This document shows, in pieces, positions 17,571 to 26,580 of a stretch of DNA of 64,000 bases. Numbering within the stretch: the first letter of the stretch is position 1; every line of letters starts with the position of its first letter. The notes beneath the pieces are model-generated. The model did not search any database. It was not told the origin of the DNA and was given only the letters and a program-made list of their open reading frames with translations. The position numbers were made by a program, and so were the translations under genes. Origin of the DNA: Hasllibacter sp. MH4015 (GTDB taxonomy: Bacteria; Pseudomonadota; Alphaproteobacteria; Rhodobacterales; Rhodobacteraceae); the NCBI RefSeq assembly GCF_020177575.1, contig NZ_JAHTBK010000001.1, positions 496,001-560,000 on the forward strand, given 5' to 3'.

Positions 17571-18026
17571 ATGGCCAAAGCCGCACAGACCCCCGACTTC
17601 ACCAAATACATGACCGAGATGATGGGTTCCTTCCCGATCGACATGTCCTCCTACTCCGACGCCTTCAAATCGCAGGCCGCCGTTGCCGAGAAGATGTCCA
17701 AAGTCGCTCTCGATGCCGCCGAGAAATCCACCGAGATCTCCTCGAAGTGGACGAAAGACACCATCGCGAAGATGGGTGATGTCGCAGCCGTCAAGGACGA
17801 GCCCGCCGACTACACCAAATCCATGACCGACTTCGCCTCCGCTCAGGCCGAAATGGTTGCCGAGAACATGGCCGCCTTCGCCGAAGTCGCGAAGAAGGTC
17901 CAGATGGAAACCGTCGAGCTGATGATGGCCGCGGGCAAGGAAGCTTCCGAAGAAGCAACCGCCGCTGTCAAGAAAGCAACGGCCGAAGTGACGACCGCCG
18001 CCAAGAAAGCGACCGCAGCCAAGTAA
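17571..18026 (+). CDS. phaP: Phasin (PHA granule-associated protein)
   Basis: 151-aa amphipathic, helix-rich protein coating PHA granules. The phasin core covers about residues 10-115 (KYMTEMMGSFPIDMSSYSDAF, VAEKMSKVALDAAEKSTEISSKW). The C terminus is a lysine/alanine tail (AAVKKATAEVTTAAKKATAAK region) like histone-like or PhaF-type tails, which could touch DNA. Codon use is highly biased (TCC, GCC, AAG/AAA), as in strongly expressed genes. Preceded by GGAGATTACC and a PhaR-controlled promoter; followed by an intrinsic terminator. Confidence 0.93.
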   Translation: MAKAAQTPDFTKYMTEMMGSFPIDMSSYSDAFKSQAAVAEKMSKVALDAAEKSTEISSKWTKDTIAKMGDVAAVKDEPADYTKSMTDFASAQAEMVAENMAAFAEVAKKVQMETVELMMAAGKEASEEATAAVKKATAEVTTAAKKATAAK

Positions 18027-18102
18027 GGCGCGGTCCCCGGTTTCGGGGATGAACGACCAATGACCGGGGCGGGGCCCTCCCCTCCGTACCCGGTCTGACA
18101 AG

Positions 18103-18137
18103 AAGGCGGACCTGACACGCTCGGGTTCGCCTTTTTT
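18103..18137 (+). terminator. Intrinsic terminator of phaP
   Basis: AAGGCGGA pairs with TTCGCCTT around a loop rich in C and G and is followed by a run of six T. It separates phaP from phaR, so phaR must use its own promoter. Confidence 0.8.
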
Positions 18138-18228
18138 CATTTGGGCGGGCGGGGCTTGTGGTGCGGCGTGTGCCAAGGCCGTGGGCCGATCCTTCTACAA
18201 GATCGCACGCAAAACGCCGGTTGCCTTT

Positions 18229-18240
18229 CTGCGCAAGCAG
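18229..18240. promoter_or_regulatory. Candidate PhaR operator, distal site of phaR
   Basis: CTGCGCAAGCAG matches CTGC-N4-GCAG. It is 30 bases from the proximal site upstream of phaR, a spacing close to that of the two phaP sites, which fits autoregulation. Confidence 0.6.
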
Positions 18241-18258
18241 CGTAGGCTCCGATAAATG

Positions 18259-18269
18259 CTGCACTGCAA
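18259..18269. promoter_or_regulatory. Candidate PhaR operator, proximal site of phaR
   Basis: CTGCACTGCAA differs from the phaP site CTGCACTGCAG at one base. It lies 26 bases before the phaR start codon and would give negative autoregulation. Confidence 0.65.
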
Positions 18270-18295
18270 CGTGTGACGGCCGGGAGGGCGCCGAG

Positions 18296-18865
18296 ATGAC
18301 CAAGAACACAGACCCGTCAGAGCCGCTTCTGATCAAACGCTATGCGTCGCGCAGGCTCTATAATACGGAGACCTCCGATTACGTGACGCTCGAGGACATC
18401 GCGGGCTTCATCCGGGCGGGGCGCGAGGTGAAGATCGTGGATCTGAAATCCGGCGACGACCTGACGCGGCAATACCTCCTGCAAATCGTGGCCGAACATG
18501 AAAGCCGCGGGGAATCGGTTCTGCCGATCGCAGTGCTGACTGATTTGGTGCGCAGCTATACCGGCGCCGCCCAGTCGGTCGTCCCCGATTTCCTCGCCGC
18601 CAGTTTCGAGATGTTGCAGGAAGGGCAGTCCAAGATCATGGACAACATGGCCGCGATCAGCCCGATGGCCTCCATGCCCGGCTTCGACGCCATGCGCGCG
18701 CAGCAAGAGGCGTTCTTCAAGGCGATGACCGGGGGTATGGGGACCTGGAAAGAGCCCGAGGGGGCCGACGACACCCCGACCGCGGCAGAGGATGCGCCGG
18801 AGCAGGATTTGGAGGCGATCAAGCGGCAACTTGCTGAATTGCAAACCAAACTATCCAAGATGTAG
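18296..18865 (+). CDS. phaR: PHA synthesis repressor
   Basis: 189-aa repressor that binds DNA and PHA. The N-terminal PHB/PHA accumulation regulator DNA-binding domain (LLIKRYASRRLYNTETSDYVTLEDI, about residues 11-72) is almost invariant in the family. The PHB-binding domain (VVPDFLAASFEMLQEGQSKI) follows, and the last 20 residues form a coiled coil. ATG 18296 begins the conserved sequence. It is expected to control phaP and itself through the CTGC-N-GCAG sites. Confidence 0.94.
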   Translation: MTKNTDPSEPLLIKRYASRRLYNTETSDYVTLEDIAGFIRAGREVKIVDLKSGDDLTRQYLLQIVAEHESRGESVLPIAVLTDLVRSYTGAAQSVVPDFLAASFEMLQEGQSKIMDNMAAISPMASMPGFDAMRAQQEAFFKAMTGGMGTWKEPEGADDTPTAAEDAPEQDLEAIKRQLAELQTKLSKM

Positions 18866-18874
18866 CCTGCTGCC

Positions 18875-19177
18875 ATGCGTTTGATCCTGCCTCTGGCTCT
18901 TGTCACCTTACTGCCATCGTGTGCCATTCTCGGCCCCCTTTTCGGGATCGGGGAGCGCGCGGAGGATGCCAGCCCATACCAAGCGGCGATGGCCGATTTC
19001 TCGCTATGTGAAACCGCGCCGGATCCCGCCGCTCGACAGGCCGCCGCCGCTCGGCTGGCCCAAGCAGCGGCGCTGATGCAGGCTGACACGCAGCCCACGA
19101 ACCCCGATCACTTCTATGAAATGGATCGCGTCACGGCCGCCGATGCGCGATGCCAGTCGGTTCTGCCCGGAAACTGA
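18875..19177 (+). CDS. Small putative lipoprotein
   Basis: 100-aa protein with a hydrophobic leader ending in LLPSC, a lipobox-like motif with Cys16, so probably an outer- or inner-membrane lipoprotein. The remainder is alanine-rich and helical with two more cysteines (CETAPD, CQSVLP). It starts 9 bases after phaR and may share its transcript. No family recognised; a role in PHA metabolism is not indicated. Confidence 0.6.
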   Translation: MRLILPLALVTLLPSCAILGPLFGIGERAEDASPYQAAMADFSLCETAPDPAARQAAAARLAQAAALMQADTQPTNPDHFYEMDRVTAADARCQSVLPGN

Positions 19178-19233
19178 CTCACATCAAGCGCCTCGGAAAC
19201 AGTTCGGACCGGACCCGCCGCGCAGAATATCCG

Positions 19234-20595
19234 TCAGGCGAGATCCGCGAACACCTGGCGCAGGGCCGCGTCCAGCTTCTCGAACATCTCGTCCATCTGG
19301 CCATCGGTCAGCGTGAAGGGCGGGCAAAGGACCACCGATTGCCCCAGAGGACGGCAGATCAATCCGTGGTCGGTGCAGGTATTGGCGATCCGCTCACTGA
19401 CGCTCAACTCCGCCTCGAACGGCACTTTCCCCTCGCGCACGGCTTCAAGCGCCCACATGTAGCCGATGCCGCGCAACTCTCCGATATTCGGGTGCGAGGC
19501 GATTTCCGTAAGGCCCGCTTCCATCCGCCCTGTTCCCGCGCGGACCCTGTCCAGAAGCCCCTCCTCTAGAACCACGTCGATGGCCTTGAGCGCCACGGCG
19601 CAGCCAACCGGGTGGCCGGACGCGGTAAAGCCGTGGGGGAATTCCTCGATCGGGTCGATGGCGGCCTGCAGGCGGTCCGTCATCTCCGGGCCGAGCATCA
19701 CCGCACCCATGGGGAAGTAACCCGCCGTCAGGGCCTTGGAGGAGATGATGGCGTCTGGAATGAAGTCATAGGTCTCGCAGCCCCAGACATTGCCGGTGCG
19801 TCCGAAGCCGCAAATCACTTCGTCCGAGATCAGGGGGATGTCGTGCCGCTTGAGCACGGCCTGCATGGCCTGGAAATAGCCCGAGGGCGGTGGGATCACC
19901 CCGCCCGCGCCAAGAACCGGTTCCGCGAAGAAGCCCGCGATGGTGTCCGCGCCTTCGCGGGCGATCACGTCCTCCAATTCCTGCGCCAGACGAGCGGTAA
20001 AGTCCGCGTCGCTCTCGCCATCACGCCCTTCGCGCCAGTAATGGGGGCAGGTGAGATGGATGAACCCGTCCAGCGGAAGGCCAAAGACCTCATTGTAGGG
20101 CTTGGCGGTCATCGACGCCGAGATCGCCGTGACCCCGTGATAGGCATTGCCCCGCGTCAGGATCTTGCGCTTTTGCGGCGTGCCCTCGGCCCGACCCATG
20201 AACCACAGCATCTTGACCATGGTGTCGTTCGCCTCGGACCCCGAATTGGTGTAAAACACCTTGCCGCGGTTCCAGGGCGAGACGTCGATCAGACGCTCCG
20301 ACAGGGCGACGGTCTGGTCCGACATACGCCCGAAAAAAGCGTGGTAGCCGGGGAAGCGGTCGTATTGCGCCTTCGCAGCCTCCGCGAGGCCCGGATGATC
20401 GAACCCTGCCACCATGTTCCAGAGCCCCGAATTGCTGTCTAGGTACTTCTTGCCGTTGGTGTCGAAGATGTAGGGGCCTTCGCCGTGGGTCACGACGACC
20501 GTGCCCCTTTCGCGGACGGACGGCAGGTCGGTGAAACCGTAAAGCGAATATTCCTCGGCCCGGGCTTCCCAGGAATTCGGTGCGTGGGTGTTCAT
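19234..20595 (-). CDS. Class III aminotransferase (omega-amino acid/polyamine:pyruvate type)
   Basis: 453-aa PLP-dependent class III aminotransferase. The PLP lysine is in SSKALTAGYFPMGAV; the cofactor aspartate is in ISDEVICGFGRTG; YTNSGSEANDTMVKM and HGFTASGHPVGCA are family hallmarks. It most resembles the group containing putrescine:pyruvate, beta-alanine:pyruvate and taurine:pyruvate aminotransferases. The nearby PuuA/PuuB-like genes favour an amine substrate. GGAGG lies before the start. Substrate specificity cannot be settled from sequence. Confidence 0.88.
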   Translation of the reverse strand: MNTHAPNSWEARAEEYSLYGFTDLPSVRERGTVVVTHGEGPYIFDTNGKKYLDSNSGLWNMVAGFDHPGLAEAAKAQYDRFPGYHAFFGRMSDQTVALSERLIDVSPWNRGKVFYTNSGSEANDTMVKMLWFMGRAEGTPQKRKILTRGNAYHGVTAISASMTAKPYNEVFGLPLDGFIHLTCPHYWREGRDGESDADFTARLAQELEDVIAREGADTIAGFFAEPVLGAGGVIPPPSGYFQAMQAVLKRHDIPLISDEVICGFGRTGNVWGCETYDFIPDAIISSKALTAGYFPMGAVMLGPEMTDRLQAAIDPIEEFPHGFTASGHPVGCAVALKAIDVVLEEGLLDRVRAGTGRMEAGLTEIASHPNIGELRGIGYMWALEAVREGKVPFEAELSVSERIANTCTDHGLICRPLGQSVVLCPPFTLTDGQMDEMFEKLDAALRQVFADLA

Positions 20596-20643
20596 TGGCG
20601 CGGCCTCCCTTTGCGGTCACGCTACGCCTGCCTCGCACGCCCC

Positions 20644-21543
20644 TCAATAGGCGATCGGTGTGCGGTGTTCCGGGCGTGCGATCCAGTCGAAATACCGCGC
20701 GCGCAGGTCGTTGGCGACGGGGCCCGCCGCGCCGTTGGAGAAGGTGCGATCATCCACGCGCGCGACCGGGATCACCCCGCCGCCGGAGGAGCTGAGGAAC
20801 ACTTCATCGGCCTCCAGAAATTCAGCGAGCGGCAGGGGCCGCGCCTCAACCTGCAACCCGGTCTCCGCCGCCATCTCCAGCACCGTGCGCCGCGTGATGC
20901 CGTGCAGGACGCCGTGATCGGGTGTCACGATCCGGTCGCCGAAGACCGCGAAGGCGTTAAATCCCGGTCCTTCGGTGACATGGCCTTCGTGGTCGAGCAG
21001 CAAAACGGTTTCGAAGCCATTATCCTTGGCCTCGAACAAGCCACCGGTGAAGTCACCCCAATGGTAATTCTTGACCGTCGGATCGATGCTGTCGGAGGGG
21101 ATGCGGCGGATATGCTTGGCGATCCAGACGGAGGTGCCCCGCGCCGCCGCATCGGGCTTCACGATATGCACGTAAGGCACGCACCAGGCGTAGAAATGGT
21201 TGGCACAGTCGCGCGGATCGCGGCTTCCGGGGACGGGGTTGCGGCCCCGCGCGGCGACCATGGCGACATAGGCGTCGCGCAATCCGCTGGCGGCGACCAT
21301 GTCGGCCAGGGCGGTCTTCACGTCCTCCGCGTCCCGGTCGATGTCCATCCGCAAGGCCCTGACGGAGGCCATGAACCGCGCCACGTAATCGTCCAGGCGG
21401 AAGAAAGCGCCCTGCCAGACGGGGACGACGTCATAGGCGATGTCGGAATGGGTCACGCCCCAATCGGTGACGGGTATCGCGGCGTCCGACACCGGACCGA
21501 TATGCCCCGCCATCCAGGCCGCGCCGTGGCTCAAATCTGTCAT
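20644..21543 (-). CDS. Class IV aminotransferase (D-amino acid / branched-chain aminotransferase-like)
   Basis: 299-aa fold-type IV PLP enzyme. The PLP lysine is in DPTVKNYHWGDFTGGLFEA and the acidic cofactor residue in HVTEGPGFNAFAV. The family includes D-alanine and branched-chain aminotransferases and 4-amino-4-deoxychorismate lyase. ATG 21543 was chosen; an upstream in-frame start would add 12 atypical residues. It sits between two other aminotransferase genes of different fold types, which is unusual. Confidence 0.82.
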   Translation of the reverse strand: MTDLSHGAAWMAGHIGPVSDAAIPVTDWGVTHSDIAYDVVPVWQGAFFRLDDYVARFMASVRALRMDIDRDAEDVKTALADMVAASGLRDAYVAMVAARGRNPVPGSRDPRDCANHFYAWCVPYVHIVKPDAAARGTSVWIAKHIRRIPSDSIDPTVKNYHWGDFTGGLFEAKDNGFETVLLLDHEGHVTEGPGFNAFAVFGDRIVTPDHGVLHGITRRTVLEMAAETGLQVEARPLPLAEFLEADEVFLSSSGGGVIPVARVDDRTFSNGAAGPVANDLRARYFDWIARPEHRTPIAY

Positions 21544-21595
21544 GGCGATCAGAGTGCCGGGGCCCGCACGCGGACGCAATCGGTGTTTCGCACCC

Positions 21596-22807
21596 TCACG
21601 CCGCCAGCGTACCGCCCTTCACATCTTCTGCCGCCGCCAGAAGCGCGTCGATGATATAGTCGAGGTCGGGTTGCGTCAGGCGCGCGGGCAGGCGCACGTC
21701 GCACGCGCGCATCAGCATTGCGCGCGTGCGGGGCAGGTCGGGCAGGTCGCCGGGAATGAATTGCCAGTTCCAAAACGCCCGCGCATTGTCCGTCGACAGC
21801 CCGAAGACCTGCACTTTCACGCCGCGCGCCGCGGCTGCGTCAGCAAACGCTCGCGCCTCAGCGTCACTCTCGAACCCTTCAAGGTTGAACTGGATCGAAT
21901 CCGGCGCCCGATCCTCCGGGCCCAACGGGTCCGGCACGTTTAGCCAAGCCGAGCCGTTCAGGGCGGCGGCGACGTAATCGTGGTTCGCTCGCCCGTCCCG
22001 CACCCGGCGGGCTACTTCGGGCAATTGCGGGCGGATCACGGCGGCGCTCAGGTTCTGCATCCGCAGATTGTAAAGCGGCAGCTTGTTCTGCCAGCGCGCC
22101 ACGGCGGCGTGCAAATCGCCATCGTCGGAATGCTTCTTCCACGTATGTTCATAAGCACCCGACATGATGATCGCGCGGGCTACCAGATCGGCATCGTCGG
22201 TCACGAGAATTCCGCCCTCGCCTGCGTTCACCAGCTTGTAGGACTGGAAACTGAAGCAGCCGACGCGCCCGATGGTTCCGATATTCCGCCCGTTCCACGT
22301 GGTTCCAAGCGAATGGGCCGCATCCTCGATCACCGGAACACCGGCGGCGTCGCACAGCTCCATGATGACATCCATGTCGGAGGTATGGCCGCGCATATGG
22401 CTGATGATGACGGCATCGACGCCTGGCAGCTTGGCGCGGAAATCATCGGTGTCGATGCGGTAATTCTCTCCCACTTCGCACAACACCGGCTGCATGCCCG
22501 CATGGACGATGGAGGAGGGGACGGCGGCGAAGGTGAAGGCGGGGATCATCACACGCGCGCCCTTGGGCAGGCCCAGAGCCTCCAGCGACAGGAACAGCGC
22601 GGCGGAGCAGCTGGAGACGGCCAGCGCGTATGTCGTGCCCAGAAGGTCCGCGAACTCACGCTCCAGCAAGGCCACCGGCGCATTTTCCGGTGCCGTGTAG
22701 CGGAACAGGTCGCCTGACATCAGCAGGCGGTCGATCTCGGCGCGGGCGGCCTCAGGGATCGGTTCGGCGTCATAGACGTTCGGGGCGAGAACTTGATCCA
22801 GTGACAT
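21596..22807 (-). CDS. DegT/DnrJ/EryC1/StrS-family aminotransferase
   Basis: 403-aa fold-type I PLP enzyme. The PLP lysine is in SFQSYKLVNAGEGG and the preceding VIEDAAHSLGTTWNG is typical. Family members usually aminate keto-sugars, but no nucleotide-sugar genes are nearby, so a non-sugar keto substrate is possible. A 105-base AT-rich gap lies upstream, with AAAGGTG before the start and CATATAAG as a possible -10, suggesting its own promoter. Confidence 0.83.
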   Translation of the reverse strand: MSLDQVLAPNVYDAEPIPEAARAEIDRLLMSGDLFRYTAPENAPVALLEREFADLLGTTYALAVSSCSAALFLSLEALGLPKGARVMIPAFTFAAVPSSIVHAGMQPVLCEVGENYRIDTDDFRAKLPGVDAVIISHMRGHTSDMDVIMELCDAAGVPVIEDAAHSLGTTWNGRNIGTIGRVGCFSFQSYKLVNAGEGGILVTDDADLVARAIIMSGAYEHTWKKHSDDGDLHAAVARWQNKLPLYNLRMQNLSAAVIRPQLPEVARRVRDGRANHDYVAAALNGSAWLNVPDPLGPEDRAPDSIQFNLEGFESDAEARAFADAAAARGVKVQVFGLSTDNARAFWNWQFIPGDLPDLPRTRAMLMRACDVRLPARLTQPDLDYIIDALLAAAEDVKGGTLAA

Positions 22808-22912
22808 ACATTCACCTTTTTGAAATATCAGTTTTCGAGATGCTTATATGTGCGTTGTCGCGTGCAAGGGAAGCCGCAAGACCGCGATCCGTCGTTTTGA
22901 ACGGATTTTTGC

Positions 22913-24208
22913 TCAGAAACCGATGCGATCGCGCAACGCGAACCACATCATCGCCAACGCCAATATGGGTGCGCGAAGGGCCGTTCCCCCGGGGAAAGCC
23001 GGGACATCCAAGGCCTCGAACGTGGCCAAACCCTCGTCCTGTCCCAACACGGCTTCGGCCATGACACGACCCGCTATGCCCGACAGCGCCACGCCCTGCC
23101 CGGAAAAACCCGCGCCTGACAGGATATTCGGGCCCACGCGGGCGATATGGGGCAGGCGCGTGGGCGTGATACCAAGCGATCCGCCCCAGACATAGTCGAT
23201 GCCCACGCCCTTGAGCTGGGGAAACAGACCCTCCATCCGGGCGACAAGTGCGGTCTGGATGTCGGACGGAAAACCGAGCGAATAACTCTCCCGCCCGCCG
23301 AAAAGGAACCGTTTTTCAGGGTCGAACCGGTAGTAATTCACCACGAACTTGCTGTCGGCCACCGCAATATCGTCGGCCAGTACCTCGTGCCAGCGATCGG
23401 GCAGTGGTTCGGTGGCCGCGATGAAGGAATTGATCGGCATCACCCGGCGGTTCACCTCCGGCACGATATTGGGAAGGTATCCGTTGCCCGCAACGATCAC
23501 GTGGCCCGCATCGACCTTGCCGCGCGGCGTGCGCAGGGTCACGCGCGGACCTTCGGTAATGTCGGTGACTTCCGTCGTCTCATGGATCACGGCACCCGCG
23601 CGTTCCGCCGCGCGGGCAAGGGCCATCGCGTAGGCCAAGGGCTGTACATGCCCGCCACTGGGATCGACGGAGCCGCCGATATAGGAGGGCGATTTCACCA
23701 ATTCGCCGAACCGGGCTTGGTCCAGCACGTCGATCTCCAAACCGTAATGCCGGTGCATGTGGTCGGCCTCCAGCCGCGCTTCGGCCAGATCGAGCTTGTC
23801 GTATTCGCCGTGGGCGATGCCCGGCTTGTAGTGGGTCTCGGGGATTGTCGCGCAAAATGCGCGCAGCTGTGCCTTCGCCGCCTCCGACAGGTCCCAAAGG
23901 GCGCGGGCGCGACCCTCTCCCAGATGCTCCTCCAGCCAGCGCTGGCCCTTGTTGAAGCCCGAATGAACCTGCCCGCCATTGCGACCCGACGCGCCGAAGC
24001 CCGCGCGATGGGCGTCGAGCACGACCACGTCACGCCCCGTCTCCGCCAGGGTTTTCGCGGCCCAAAGCCCCGTGAAGCCCGCGCCGATCACGGCCACGTC
24101 CACCTTCAGGGATCCGGTCAGGCTCGGCCGGTCCGAGGCAGCCACCCCAGCCGCGTAAACGGACGGTGCGTGCTGGCCAGGCCGGTCGTTTCGATAGAGC
24201 GCACTCAT
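22913..24208 (-). CDS. FAD-dependent amine oxidoreductase (PuuB-like, DAO family)
   Basis: 431-aa flavoprotein. The dinucleotide-binding motif DVAVIGAGFTGLWAAKTLAE is near residues 37-56, followed by GFGASGRNGGQVHSGF. The C-terminal FAD contact is GAGFSGQGVALSGIAGRVMAE. The sequence resembles gamma-glutamylputrescine oxidase (PuuB/OrdL). It would oxidise a gamma-glutamylated amine made by the ligase at 24458. The C-terminal 20 residues are hydrophobic. The gene overlaps the small upstream gene by 4 bases. Confidence 0.87.
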   Translation of the reverse strand: MSALYRNDRPGQHAPSVYAAGVAASDRPSLTGSLKVDVAVIGAGFTGLWAAKTLAETGRDVVVLDAHRAGFGASGRNGGQVHSGFNKGQRWLEEHLGEGRARALWDLSEAAKAQLRAFCATIPETHYKPGIAHGEYDKLDLAEARLEADHMHRHYGLEIDVLDQARFGELVKSPSYIGGSVDPSGGHVQPLAYAMALARAAERAGAVIHETTEVTDITEGPRVTLRTPRGKVDAGHVIVAGNGYLPNIVPEVNRRVMPINSFIAATEPLPDRWHEVLADDIAVADSKFVVNYYRFDPEKRFLFGGRESYSLGFPSDIQTALVARMEGLFPQLKGVGIDYVWGGSLGITPTRLPHIARVGPNILSGAGFSGQGVALSGIAGRVMAEAVLGQDEGLATFEALDVPAFPGGTALRAPILALAMMWFALRDRIGF

Positions 24209-24465
24209 GGGAAGGGCCGTTGTTCAGGGGGCAGGTCGCGCAGCAGGACAGGACCGACGCAGAGCACACGCGCCGCCCCGTCGCTGCCGTCGGGCAATGT
24301 GCGCCCGGACGCGCAGCCGATGGCGGGATTGGCGGATGCGAGGGCGCGCATACCTCGTGTATTGGCATCGGTGTCCCATAGCCAGACGGCCAGCGCCACG
24401 CCACCGGCGGCGATCAGGGTGGTTTCGACCCAACAGGTGCGTGTTCCGGGATCGTGCCTAGACAT
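24205..24465 (-). CDS. Small hypothetical membrane-associated protein
   Basis: 86-aa frame that exactly fills the gap between the ligase and oxidase genes, overlapping one by 8 bases and the other by 4 (ATGA). It has one hydrophobic segment, TTLIAAGGVALAVWLW, near residues 15-30 and three cysteines. The tight overlaps argue for coding. No homology is recognised, so it could still be a spacer. Confidence 0.45.
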   Translation of the reverse strand: MSRHDPGTRTCWVETTLIAAGGVALAVWLWDTDANTRGMRALASANPAIGCASGRTLPDGSDGAARVLCVGPVLLRDLPPEQRPFP

Positions 24466-25804
24466 TCAGCAGCAGATGCTCCCGTTCCCAAGGGCTGATG
24501 ACATGGAGGAAGGCGCTGTATTCCAGTTGTTTGACCGCCGTATAGACGCGGCAAAAGTCCTCTCCCAATACCTGTTGGACGCCGAGATTGGATTCCAGCA
24601 ATCCCAGCGCATCGCCAAGGCCGCGCGGCACCCCGGATTCGGCGGCATAGGCATCGCCAGTGAATTCGTCGGACGGGTCCTTGCCCTCGATCAAGCCCAG
24701 ATAACCGCAGGCAAGGCTCGCCGCGATGCCGAGATACGGGTTGCAATCCATACCCGGCAGGCGGTTTTCGACCCGCCGCGCATCGGCCCCCGAGACCGGC
24801 ACACGCAGCCCCGTGGTGCGGTTGTCACGCCCCCATTCCAGGTTGATGGGTGCGGCGAAATCCGGGACATAGCGGCGATAGGAGTTCACGTAAGGCGCAA
24901 GCAGCGCGATGACGGCCGGCAGATTGCGCTGCATCCCGCCGATGAAATGCAGGAATTCGGGCGACTCCGCGCCGTCGGGGGCGGAGAAGATGTTCTGGCC
25001 CGTCTGCGTCTCCGTCACGGAATGGTGGATATGCATGGCCGATCCGGGCTCTCCTGCGATGGGCTTGGCCATGAAGGTCGCGTACATGCCGTGTTTCAGC
25101 GCCGCCTCGCGGATCATACGTTTGAAAAAGAACATCTCGTCGGCGAGCCGTACAGGATCGCCGTGGCGAAGGTTCAGCTCGATCTGGCCCGCGCCGCCTT
25201 CTTGCAGGATGCCGTCGATCTCCAACCCCATGGTTTCCGCGAAATCGTAGATGTCGTCGATGACTTGTCCGTATTCATCCACGGCGGACATGGAATAGGC
25301 CTGCCGCGCGGCGGCGCGTCGGCCGGAGCGGCCCATCGGCGGCTCGATCTCGCGGGCCGGGTCGGTATTGGGCGCGACGAGGTAGAACTCCATCTCGGGT
25401 GCCACGATGGGCGACCATCCCCGTGCGGCATAAAGGTCGACCACGCGCTTAAGCACGTTGCGCGGTGCAAAGGGCACCGGATCGCCTTGCTGATCGTCGA
25501 TATTATGGATCACCTGAAGCGTCCAATCGGCGGTCCAGGGCGCGGGAATGGCCGTGTCCCAATCCGGCGTCAGGATCATGTCGGGCTCGGTGAAGCCGTC
25601 GCCCACATCATCCGCCCAATCGCCGGTGATGGTCTGGAAGAAGATCGAGTTGGGCAGGTAGAAGTGGCTTTGGCGGGCAAATTTCGTCCCCGGCATCGCC
25701 TTGCCGCGCGCCACCCCGGCAAGGTCGGACACGATGCATTCGACCTCGTCCAGCACCCGGCCCTCAAGGTATGTCTGCGCGATCTCGGGCAGCTTTTCCA
25801 TCAT
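24458..25804 (-). CDS. Gamma-glutamylpolyamine synthetase-like ligase (GlnA/PuuA family)
   Basis: 449-aa glutamine synthetase-fold enzyme. Active-site signatures are EMEFYLV (metal-binding Glu), QIELNLRHGDP, HIHHSVTE, NRTTGLRVPV and RRVENRLPGMDCNPYL. The adenylylation loop of housekeeping GlnA is absent. This branch joins glutamate to amines such as putrescine. The start pair ATGATG overlaps the stop of the amidotransferase gene. With the oxidase and amidotransferase it resembles the Puu putrescine pathway, although no PuuC-type aldehyde dehydrogenase is in the window. Confidence 0.88.
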   Translation of the reverse strand: MMEKLPEIAQTYLEGRVLDEVECIVSDLAGVARGKAMPGTKFARQSHFYLPNSIFFQTITGDWADDVGDGFTEPDMILTPDWDTAIPAPWTADWTLQVIHNIDDQQGDPVPFAPRNVLKRVVDLYAARGWSPIVAPEMEFYLVAPNTDPAREIEPPMGRSGRRAAARQAYSMSAVDEYGQVIDDIYDFAETMGLEIDGILQEGGAGQIELNLRHGDPVRLADEMFFFKRMIREAALKHGMYATFMAKPIAGEPGSAMHIHHSVTETQTGQNIFSAPDGAESPEFLHFIGGMQRNLPAVIALLAPYVNSYRRYVPDFAAPINLEWGRDNRTTGLRVPVSGADARRVENRLPGMDCNPYLGIAASLACGYLGLIEGKDPSDEFTGDAYAAESGVPRGLGDALGLLESNLGVQQVLGEDFCRVYTAVKQLEYSAFLHVISPWEREHLLLNV

Positions 25805-26499
25805 GGTTTCACACGCGGTGCCGTGGCATCCGCCCCTTCCAGCACATCGGCCAGCCAATCGGCGATGAAGCGGTTGTCATTGGGTTGGCCGAGCCCCGTT
25901 TTGGCCCGCTCGGTTATCTCGGGCGGCAGCGCCTTGCCGCGCGTCTCGATCAGCGTCTCAACCACGGAATCGCTGAATTCGGGGTGCGGCTGCACCGTCA
26001 GGATATGCGGGCCGATGGCCATGATCGCGTTGGCGCAAAAGTCCGAGGAGGCGTGGATCGTGGCCCCGTCGGGCAGCTCCGTCACCTGGTCCTGGTGCCA
26101 GGCATTCAGCGCAAGCTCCGTGTCGCCCAATCGGTAGGCCGTATGGCCCGCCGACCAACCGCCGTCGAACTTGACAACCTTGCCGCCAAGCGCTTGGGCG
26201 ATGATCTGGTGGCCGAAGCACGACCCCACCATGGGTTTGCCACTGTCCCGGATCGCGCGGATCAGGTCCTCCAGCGGCGGGATGAAGGGGTGATCCTCAT
26301 AGGCGCCGTGCCTGGATCCGGTCACGAGCCACGCATCGGCGGCGTCCGGGCCATCGGGAAACTCCATATCGACCACCGACCACAGCGTCTGGGTAAAACC
26401 GCGATGGGCAAAGAGATCATGGAACAGGCGCGCGTAGGGGCCGTCTTTGGCCGCGACCTCGTCGGGAACGTGGCCGCATTGCAGGATGCCGAGATGCAT
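25801..26499 (-). CDS. Class I glutamine amidotransferase-like hydrolase
   Basis: 232-aa triad amidotransferase. The nucleophile is Cys94 in VGSCFGHQIIAQALGG, with the histidine in VQPHPEFSD. It lacks a synthetase partner domain, as in stand-alone hydrolases. By position it could remove gamma-glutamyl groups, like PuuD, but the sequence is of the general GATase type rather than clearly the PuuD (peptidase C26) type. ATG 26499 begins the conserved MHLGILQCG; the 81 upstream codons in frame look non-coding. Confidence 0.82.
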   Translation of the reverse strand: MHLGILQCGHVPDEVAAKDGPYARLFHDLFAHRGFTQTLWSVVDMEFPDGPDAADAWLVTGSRHGAYEDHPFIPPLEDLIRAIRDSGKPMVGSCFGHQIIAQALGGKVVKFDGGWSAGHTAYRLGDTELALNAWHQDQVTELPDGATIHASSDFCANAIMAIGPHILTVQPHPEFSDSVVETLIETRGKALPPEITERAKTGLGQPNDNRFIADWLADVLEGADATAPRVKP

Positions 26500-26580
26500 G
26501 GGTGGCTCGTGATGATTAGGGCTGCCGGGAAGGTATGGGGTGTGATGGGGGGCGGCAAGAGACGTTCGCCAACTGAAGGG

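Noticed and set aside
23147-26137. Plus-strand open frame of 996 codons opposite the oxidase, small protein, ligase and part of the amidotransferase genes
   Set aside because: It lies antisense to recognisable enzymes with intact motifs. Long antisense frames are expected in GC-rich genomes, and its product has no family features.
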